Below, piece by piece: positions 56,884 to 64,000 of a DNA stretch of 64,000 nt (positions are counted from its first letter, which is position 1; every line of letters begins with the position of its first letter). Both the position numbers and the translations under genes were made by a program. Origin of the DNA: Isoetes taiwanensis. Taxonomy: Eukaryota; Streptophyta; Lycopodiopsida; Isoetales; Isoetaceae. The DNA lies in NCBI GenBank assembly GCA_021234155.1, contig JAJEKV010000010.1, positions 15,444,275-15,508,274 on the forward strand, read 5' to 3'. The notes under the pieces were generated by a model that worked only from the letters and a program-made list of their open reading frames with translations, was not told the origin of the DNA and did not search any database.

Positions 56884-57150
56884 ATGGCACCCAAGCGTGG
56901 AAGAGGCCACCCCCACGGCTCTAAAATGTTAAAAGCACGGTCCCTGCATTGGCATCTAGGCGGATTGCTAAGGAAAATAGCGGCCGAAATACACAAGGCG
57001 CAAGCATTATCGAAGATGCCTTATCCGCAATGCCACTATGAAAGCGGCCGGCCGCAAATTCTATGGTTTTGCCCATGTACAATAATCCTGAAGTTCACAA
57101 TCTTGATCCAGAAGATGAACCTGCTATAGGCGGAGATACGACTACTGAGG
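56884..57150 (+). CDS. Candidate first exon of P2 ORF1
   Basis: ATG 56884 begins MAPKRGRGHPHGSK, a basic AT-hook-like start. After one frame change, MYNNPEVHNLDPEDEPAIGG reads up to a donor-like ACTGAG/GTTTCC near 57150. A frameshift inside the exon means decay or a base error. It is linked to the 59.4-61.1 kb exon only by order and by the acceptor there. Confidence 0.3.
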
Positions 57151-59424
57151 TTTCCATTAATTTCTATACTAGTTCTTTCTTGAATAATCACTGGCCTTAG
57201 CTAATAGATCTGGGCTAAATGCCATAGATTTAGAATTTGGCTGCTCTAGTATAAATGTATTATGTTGTGCTCTGTTCATTATTTGCATGAGCGGATATTA
57301 GGCTCATTCTCTTGCCTATAAAATGCCCTAATGGTAAATATCTTTGGCACATCTTCCATACGAATTTTTCATGAAGATTGCCTCAATCCGTTGACTGATT
57401 TTGCAAGATAAATGAGGTGATCTAAGTTGTATCTGGCAGATATAGGTTTCAAAATTATGGAATGACCCGATCCTTGAATATGGCATGTTCAGAATGAAAA
57501 GCGGACCTGCTACATGGTCATCTTTATTTATTTATGCTTCGCTCTTAATGCTGCCATTTGCTGCCAGCTGATGGAAATGCGCTGAAAGACATGCTTTGCT
57601 GCTAACATGCACAAAAGCCTTGAAGGATATATCTGGATCTATTTTTAAGCATTCGTCCTGTTAAAATATTACATGTGTGACTAATCTTTGATGGTTCTGC
57701 TTAGTCTAGCCTGGAAACTCACTCACAGTTCTGTTTGATGTGATTAAACTGCTAATACATAAGTCGGGCAATGATAGGTTGTTCTTAATACTCTGCTGGT
57801 ACAGATCTTGGCTTCCTTAGACAGGTCCAGGGTGCCTCATGACAGTAAATATTTCGTGTTTGGATAGAAAAGACCATTATTCTTAAATTTCATTCAACGT
57901 TGTTATTGTTATTTCTCTGCTGTTCTACAATCACAGCCTAGGTCTTTGACATATGATCTTATGTGAAAATATTCTTAGACATATGAGGAAACGGATGAAA
58001 ACGGGGTTCTATTTTGCTTACCTGCTAGCTGCTTCTTGCCTACCCTTATCAGGCTAACGCATGTTTGATTTGGCTGCAGGTAACGTATGGAACCCACCTT
58101 GTTATGTTTAGGATGTGATAATGCAAGTTATACTTTGGATCCGGCAAGACAAAGTGAAACATATGGGAGTTACTTCTGAAACTTTTTCTGATCTTCATCA
58201 AAAAACATAATTTGAAATGCAAAATTTGTCTTTTATTATGAGGTCTTTTTTGACGCTGTTTTGGCCTCCTTGGAAAACATAGCTATAAGTATGACAGGAG
58301 CTTCACTTTTATCAGTAGGTTTATGGCCATATTTAAAGGGTCTTAGCTGAGATCTAGCCTGATGTATGAAAGAAAAACAGTTAATATCATATCTATTACC
58401 TATTATGACTAAATACTAAATGACGATCTTTGAATAAGGTCTTTTTGTTTGCATTAATAATTTGATCTCATTGTGTCTATTCTTTCCTGGAAGCATGCTA
58501 CTATGTTAAATTTAAAGACCAGGATTATAGAGCCATCATAACCCGTGGGTTACTGGCTTAATGTTTGTTATAGACAAATGTGAAAAGAACATGCTGTTCA
58601 ATAATATTCAGCATAATATCTGACCATCAATGGTTGATAAAATGACAATCCAGAATTTGCATAAAATGTACAATGGTGAGATTTGATCCATTTTAAGCGT
58701 GAAATAATGTACATTCTGACGGTTTTTAGGCCACTTGTTTATAGACATATAATTTGGTTGAAGTTTCTTCTTTCATGAATATTGGTTCAGATGGTTGTTC
58801 AGTGGAAATACCACAGCTATTTACTCAAAGACTTTGGTAGTCTATATATTAACATCTTTGTTTGAGACTGTATACCCAGCCTTCTTCATTGATTTAATAT
58901 ATTGGGGTTCCTTGGTTTTAACACGTGTCTACACATCTCTTATTGTTTCTTCTAATGCCGCCTTTATTAGTCATATTGTTTGGGTCTATGGAGGTAGGCC
59001 TCTTCATTATTGCTAATCCTAAGGTACGTCCTTGCCCTCACTAAAGTCTTCTGGAGATGTTTTCAATGGTTAAGTTTGTTTGGGGCTATAAACATAGTCC
59101 TCCTCATCTGTACTATTTCTAATACCTCCAGGAAGAGATACAACTTCTACCTACTCTTGATTCAACAAGAGTAAATCAACTAAAATTATACCAGGGTAAT
59201 TGGAGTAATGGTGTGGGCCTGGGTAACGCCAGGGTAGACTCATTCTCAAGCTCTAACTAGGTTTAGTGTTTGGAGTAAAAGTATTTGCTAGATAAGACCC
59301 TAGTGAATAGCTAGTATATATACTGAAACATCTTCTTTTCTGTTCTAGGACAGATAACCCTCACCCCCTGGATGTCTACTCCTTACAACTAATTTATGTC
59401 TGCTTTTTTTATTTATGATTGCAG
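57151..59424. other. Intron-like sequence of P2
   Basis: About 2.3 kb of T-rich DNA without credible frames, ending in TTTATGATTGCAG (59413-59424), a good acceptor directly before the long ORF. Small internal exons cannot be excluded, for example around the GGCTGCAG at 58073-58080. Confidence 0.4.
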
Positions 59425-61062
59425 AGTGCTCCTGGAACATATGGACAGAGCACAAATGACTCACTTTGGATTCCTGAAATGGAAAAGCTTGGATTTGCAA
59501 AGCTCAAAATACAAGTACCCAATAATGCGGTACAAACTATCATTTGTTGTTTAAACAATGATATCATGCATAAAAGAATTCTGGAAAAAGAACTGCAGGT
59601 TACAGACTGCAGATTCTCAGCTGTAGCATATCTCGGCTTTAATGATTGGATTGAAATACTAGCACTTAAGCTAAAAAACCAGCCTCCTACTTATGCTGGT
59701 ATTATTGATGCTGCTTATGCCACACTGAGGCAAAAACTGTGCACCAGAACTGAAACTGATATTGCCTTTGAGAATATTTTTGGGAAGACTGAAGCCAGAC
59801 TTAAAAAATGCTACAAGTCAAAAGATAACAAGCATGACCAGAGCGCTAAAGCTAAAGCTAAAGGGAAAGCTAAAGAGTTTCCTCCGAAAAAAGCTCCTGC
59901 AAAAAAAGGACCATCTTTTGGCAATAGCCTTTTCAGTGGTATGGCGATGGGGCTGGATATTCCTGGCAGCACAAATGATGTACCTGTTACTGAACCGGGA
60001 CATATGAAAGATATGGAGGATAATGTTACAAAGAATAGTCCTATCAATGTCAGGCTGGATTTATCTAATACGTGCTTTTTCCCAATGCTTTCTCATAGCT
60101 TGGTTGAATCCCTTGCGCAAGAGCATGAGCAAACTTTATGGCAAAGTGGCAACCTTGGGGTACTTGCGCCCATGTCTGTTACTGCTTGGAAATTCCTTTC
60201 AGATGTGGATGATGACAAATTGAGCAATTTTAATAAGATCATTGACAGGGCAGAATACAGCATTGAAAAGACAGTAATAAAAGTACCTTTTGATATGAGA
60301 ACATTCGAAAAGGACTGCCCATGCCCTTTTGGTGTATACTGCAACCAAAAAAATCATATGGCTGCAATGGATAAGCTGCAAGAAGAGTACAATCTCAGGA
60401 AAATATGGAGGTCTTTCTGCCCATATTTTAAGTGCGCATGTGACATGCAACGCAAGAATACATGCGATGAGAATATTACATGGTTTGATCAAGGAATATG
60501 GTATATCTTGAATAACTTAAATAAGGTATATCCTGGAATGGACTGCAAATTAGCTTTTCTTGCTGTTGTAAACATGTTATCTACAGATTTGCAAAAGTTT
60601 GTGAGTGCATACATCTCATACATCAAGTTTAGATACTTGGCTTATTGTATGGCTATAGACCTTGGTTCTGATCCAAAACTTGATGTTCAGCAAAAATATG
60701 GCAGCACAAATCTAGTTATGATAACGGAGATGATGCTCAACCCTGATGATTTTACATTTAAAGAACCTGCTCAGGGCAACAGGCCTACACCTGGACACAG
60801 CAGGAAGAGAACATCATATGCTGGGTCGTCCAATATTTCTGTTTCAGGTTACTTCCCACCCAGGGTATTTCTTCTTGAAGATGATGTGAATAAAGATGTG
60901 CTGAGTTCAGGATCGAACCTAGCTACTTCATCCTCAGCTGGCACTGATGACTCTATACAAGGACATGCCAAAGAGGGAGACCTGTCTACTGCAAAAACAG
61001 GCAACGACTTTGATAAGTCTCTGGCAAACAACCCTCCAATTTATGACATCTCAGATGCGTAA
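59425..61062 (+). CDS. P2 ORF1 last exon, protein of unknown family (about 545 aa)
   Basis: The longest intact frame in the window. It opens right after an acceptor (GATTGCAG) with no in-frame ATG at the boundary, so it is probably an exon rather than a complete gene. Visible parts: a helical N-terminal half; an Ala/Lys tract (AKAKAKGKAKEFPPKKAPAK, residues about 143-165) that would be nuclear or nucleic-acid binding; a Cys/His cluster at about 299-350 (CPCPFGVYCNQKNH, then FCPYFKCAC and NTC) resembling a zinc-binding site; and a Ser/Asp-rich tail. A GTAAGG overlaps the stop at 61060, so it could be spliced onward, but joining to the acceptor at 61253 would not keep the RT frame. Position before the RT suggests a nucleocapsid-like ORF1. 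Family not recognised. Confidence 0.6.
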   Translation, partial: SAPGTYGQSTNDSLWIPEMEKLGFAKLKIQVPNNAVQTIICCLNNDIMHKRILEKELQVTDCRFSAVAYLGFNDWIEILALKLKNQPPTYAGIIDAAYATLRQKLCTRTETDIAFENIFGKTEARLKKCYKSKDNKHDQSAKAKAKGKAKEFPPKKAPAKKGPSFGNSLFSGMAMGLDIPGSTNDVPVTEPGHMKDMEDNVTKNSPINVRLDLSNTCFFPMLSHSLVESLAQEHEQTLWQSGNLGVLAPMSVTAWKFLSDVDDDKLSNFNKIIDRAEYSIEKTVIKVPFDMRTFEKDCPCPFGVYCNQKNHMAAMDKLQEEYNLRKIWRSFCPYFKCACDMQRKNTCDENITWFDQGIWYILNNLNKVYPGMDCKLAFLAVVNMLSTDLQKFVSAYISYIKFRYLAYCMAIDLGSDPKLDVQQKYGSTNLVMITEMMLNPDDFTFKEPAQGNRPTPGHSRKRTSYAGSSNISVSGYFPPRVFLLEDDVNKDVLSSGSNLATSSSAGTDDSIQGHAKEGDLSTAKTGNDFDKSLANNPPIYDISDA

Positions 61063-61253
61063 GGATGAGGTCAGACTTTGTTCTTATTATTTTTTTCAAG
61101 TACTTTTTCAATTAACGACCATAAGTTATGTATTTGTCTTAACTTCAGTTATAGGATCCTTAAACTATTATATAACATATTCTTCAAGTAAGTTTTACTT
61201 CCTGTTTAAGTTGTCATCCGACCCTCACTAATTCCTAAACATAATTCCAACAG

Positions 61254-62213
61254 GAGTTGGAGCAATACCCTTGTAGATGGCTTGTACAAGATCTGAATAA
61301 TAGGGTTTCCATTCAGACGGATAATGGAAATGAGAAAAAACTGACCGTGCATCTCACTTATGTGTCTAGGCTCATGGACTCTATTAAATTCAAAGATATT
61401 CTAGAACAAGTCGTTCCTCTATTTTGTGGAGAAAACGGTGCTACAGCCCTTAGTAGAACAGTACTAGGTTGGAGATATTTGCCCAAACTAGTAGACTTAG
61501 TTTACAAACCATTCAACACATTTGTTGGTGAGGCTACTCCTAAATGCCCCTGCTCCAGTCATGCACTCAAGAGATATATTGATCCCACACACAGGCATGT
61601 CCTTACTACTGATGAGAACATTGTCCAAAACAGAAATCTTAGGAATCTGTTTAAGAAAGGCTTGAATCATGTCCCTCATAGAAGACTGGAAATGAATGAA
61701 TGCATGATTACTGTTCTTGAAGGATTAAGAACTTTTTTTGCATTACATAGGTTTGATATTAAACCTATAGACGAACATAGATATAAATTCATTGAGACAG
61801 CTGCCCGTGAAAGAGCTCTGGGTATGATGAAAGAATACTTGAAGGGAGAAGCTGGTAATATTCGCCATTATATTCTAGAGGAAGACGAAGATGCTCTTAA
61901 AGATCTTGAATGGATTAAAAGGAACCTATACGTGACAGGAGTGGATAAGGCCACGAATAATCCCAGTTTTATGTGTCCTTTTCTTGCCAAATCACTTGCT
62001 TTGGAAAGACTTAACAGTCCAGATTTCATATCTTCAAAGAGGTCTGTACATGAAATTCTAGATGAGGCGTTGCATAAAATACTTGGTTTATGGAATTTCA
62101 ATGAAGAATTGGTGAGTGACCGCCCTTTGCCTTACCTGCTTTGCATCTATAAAGCACATAAACACAGTCTTAGATGGATCACGAATGCACATAACTCCGT
62201 GGTTCTACTATGA
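61254..62213 (+). CDS. Penelope-like RT, N-terminal part (P2), truncated by insertion
   Basis: Open from an acceptor-like TTCCAACAG (61245-61253), reading ELEQYPCRWLVQDLNN. Downstream: a finger-like CPCSSHALKRYIDPTHRHV at about 97-115 (CxC plus His), NLRNLFKKGLNHVP at 127-140, LYVTGVDKATNNPSFMCP at 224-241, and LPYLLCIYKAHKHSLRWITN at 291-310, then a stop. It aligns with the first part of P1, including the KAHK motif, so it is the same family. Catalytic motifs A to C are missing because the AGATTC element A2 begins at about 62214. The CxC finger and DKA word support the Naiad/Chlamys-type assignment. The copy is dead as a polymerase unless the remainder lies beyond the window. Confidence 0.78.
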   Translation, partial: ELEQYPCRWLVQDLNNRVSIQTDNGNEKKLTVHLTYVSRLMDSIKFKDILEQVVPLFCGENGATALSRTVLGWRYLPKLVDLVYKPFNTFVGEATPKCPCSSHALKRYIDPTHRHVLTTDENIVQNRNLRNLFKKGLNHVPHRRLEMNECMITVLEGLRTFFALHRFDIKPIDEHRYKFIETAARERALGMMKEYLKGEAGNIRHYILEEDEDALKDLEWIKRNLYVTGVDKATNNPSFMCPFLAKSLALERLNSPDFISSKRSVHEILDEALHKILGLWNFNEELVSDRPLPYLLCIYKAHKHSLRWITNAHNSVVLL

Positions 62214-63870
62214 GGGACTACACAAATTCGACGGGAAGCTAATGCAGAGTCATTCAATGAAGATTCTATAAAGATTCCCCTAAGCTCTTTATGATTCCAT
62301 CAAGATTCCCCTAGATTCTCAAAGAGTCCCTTAGATTCTCCTATGTTCACAAAGATTCTTTTTAGATTCTCCTAGATTCCTAAAGATTATTTCAAGATTC
62401 CTCAAGATTCTATGTAGATTCTCCAAGATTGTATGAAGATTCCTTATAGATTCTCATAGATTCTCTTGAGATTTCTTAAGATTCTACAAAGATTCTCCAA
62501 GATTCTATAGAGATTCCCCTAGATTCTATGAATATTTCCCTAGATTCCACAAGATTCTATCAAGATTCTTAAAGATTATATGAACATTCCCTTAACTCCC
62601 TTAGATTCCCAAAGATTCTCTTGATATTCACCCAGATTTCCAAAGATTATCCTAAGACTCCTCTAGATACCCCAGGATTCTATGTAGTTCTACTGAATTC
62701 TCTAAGATTTGGTGAAGATTCTCATGATTCCTTTAGATTTATGAAGATTCTCGTAGATTCCATCATGATTTCACTTGATTCTCAAAGCTTTTAGAAAGAT
62801 TCCCTTAGATTATCAAAGATTCTCTTAAGATTCCTCTAGATTCTCTAAGATCGTATGAAGATTCTCTTAAACTTTACATGACTCCATCAAGATTCCTCTC
62901 TAGATTCCCTAAGATTCTATGTAGATCTCCTAGATTCCTATCGATTTTATAAAGATTCTTCTAGATCCCCTTGGCCTTCCCTTAGATTCCTTAAGATTCT
63001 ACAAAGATTCTCCTACATTCTTATGATTTTACAAAGATTCTTCAGAATTCCATCAAGATTACCCTAGATACTCAAAGATTTTAGGAAGATTCCCTTTGAT
63101 TCTCTTGAGATTCCCTTTGATTCCCAAAGATTCCCTAAGATTCTCTTGAGATTCTTTGAGATTCTCTAAGATTCTATGAAGATTCCCCTAGATTCTCCAA
63201 GATTGCATCAGAAGTCCTCTAGATTCTCCAACATTTATGAAGATTCCTTTAGATTCCCTGAGATTCCCATGGATTCCTTTAGAGTTCGATCACGTTGGCT
63301 CCAACTACAACGGAACAGTGCCAAACGACCACTCATTGGAAAGCTCTCGACGAGAGGAATCCAATGGCATAGGTTTCACCTTCATCCGACCTCTCTACTG
63401 CAAGCTACGTGCCTTTGAAGGCGATTAAATAGAAGGAAGCTTCTTAGAAAGTCCACTCATAAATACTTTGCCACCTCATTACCTTTTTATTAATGAGGGT
63501 GACACCTCACCTCCTTTAAAAAAAAAATCAATTTAATATTAAAAAGTTAATGGCTAGGATTTATGCTCACCTTTTGATCTAACGGTTAAGATCTGCTACA
63601 CCAAAGTCACTTTAAGGTACCTTCCTTGCACCTTCCTTACAAAAAATCAAGGGCTAGGATTTATTTTTCCCTCTTGATCCAACGGTTCGGGGATGTGGTG
63701 CATGCCTCATGCATGACCCATGCATGCCTCCATGCATGCCCATAATGAATGGATGGCTTTGATGCTGCCACCTCACTGGCCCCACCTTAAACGGACGGCA
63801 TCCGGGCATGTAAGAATCAAACACATTATATACCAAAGTTTTATGATATACCTTTATATATATAACTGAT
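62214..63870 (+). mobile_element. AGATTC-minisatellite element, copy A2, inserted in the P2 RT
   Basis: Starts GGGACTACACAAATTCGACG and ends TATATATAACTGAT, the same termini as A1 but about 190 bp longer in the minisatellite. It interrupts the RT frame right after the KAHK...WITNAH segment. Sequence beyond 63870 does not resume the RT in the remaining 130 bp. Confidence 0.75.
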
Positions 63871-64000
63871 ACCTAAACATGATCGGTTCCCAGAACCTAC
63901 CAAACTATCCCAATAAGCGAAGACATTTCGTCTTTTGCTTATCAGAACTTATCAGTCCCTAGTCCAACTAGGGGAGCCTTAGGGACCAGATTAAACCATG
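63871..64000. other. Hairpin-rich segment related to the start of element C
   Basis: Contains ATAAGC...GCTTAT enclosing AAGACATTTCGTCTT, then AACTTATCAGTCCCTAGT, CCA, ACTAGGGGAGCCTTAGG. The second part matches the hairpin region at the start of C1-C3, with a different but still paired stem (63957-63973). The window ends here, so the element cannot be defined. Confidence 0.5.

Larger units (their letters stand above)
55908..62213 (+). mobile_element. Penelope-like retroelement P2, interrupted at 62.2 kb
   Basis: Candidate near-full-length copy beginning right after (TA)n. In order: a leader with a short hairpin (AGGCAG...CTGCCT); a possible first exon (56884-57150); an intron-like stretch; ORF1 last exon (59425-61062); and the RT ORF (61254-62213) cut off by A2. 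The upstream border is inferred from the TA tract, as in P1 and C1-C3. Association of ORF1 with the RT rests on adjacency and same orientation. Confidence 0.5.

Noticed and set aside
58795-59016. 73-codon hydrophobic frame in the P2 intron-like region
   Set aside because: T-rich DNA gives hydrophobic frames by composition; not linked to a splice site.
59425-59780. GIY-YIG nuclease at the N-terminus of P2 ORF1 (AVAYLGFNDW)
   Set aside because: Only a YLG word is present; no upstream GIY, no properly placed Arg and Glu.

Overview
This window looks like nuclear DNA from a large, transposon-packed land-plant genome. Evidence: a decayed plant G-type lectin receptor kinase, a PIF/Harbinger (ALP1-like) transposase, GT-AG introns with TATA promoters, very long (TA)n tracts, Helitron-like repeats, and apparent sequence noise concentrated at CTG/CAG sites, which would fit plant CHG methylation. 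The mix of families (Naiad/Chlamys-type Penelope-like reverse transcriptase, DUF7869-type transposase) suggests a seed-free plant (fern, lycophyte or bryophyte) more than an angiosperm; this is inference.

Layout. 1-2.2 kb: pyrimidine-rich DNA without credible genes. 2.8-3.8 kb: a 745-bp fold-back with direct repeats. 4.7-5.2 kb: a possible small spliced gene on the minus strand. 5.4-6.1 kb: tandem repeats. 6.5-9.0 kb: a receptor-kinase pseudogene. 9.2-11.65 kb: a candidate Mutator-like element with captured exon fragments and a palindromic minisatellite. 11.9-12.7 kb: a Harbinger transposase cut off by a GC-rich insertion (12.66-13.65 kb). 14.1-15.9 kb: (TA)n, an AGATTC-minisatellite element, (TA)n. 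15.86-27.87 kb: a head-to-tail series of Helitron-like units carrying tRNA-like boxes, heat-shock-element-like arrays and GA-rich tracts; from about 22 kb the sequence looks corrupted. 28.1-31.2 kb (minus): a decayed DUF7869-type transposase. 32.5-39.6 kb: fragments of one or two multi-exon genes (an IDGQHSVEA domain, an FCP1-like HAD phosphatase domain) with a GC-rich palindrome repeated at their edges and in candidate introns.

40.2-64 kb is the most interesting part. It holds two copies of a Penelope-like element with RT motifs of the Naiad/Chlamys type, and three copies of a ~3-kb element (C1-C3). Most of these lie directly against (TA)n microsatellites, as though several families use TA repeats as landing sites. 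Copy P1 (40.3-43.9 kb) is 5'-truncated and has decayed coding capacity but a readable RT core. Copy P2 (from about 55.9 kb) appears to have a 5' leader, a spliced ORF1 (547-residue last exon, unknown family) and an RT ORF cut off at 62.2 kb by a second AGATTC-minisatellite element.

Most coding remnants here are broken. Some of the breaks may be assembly errors rather than mutation, because paired copies of the 3-kb element differ mainly at CTG/CAG positions.
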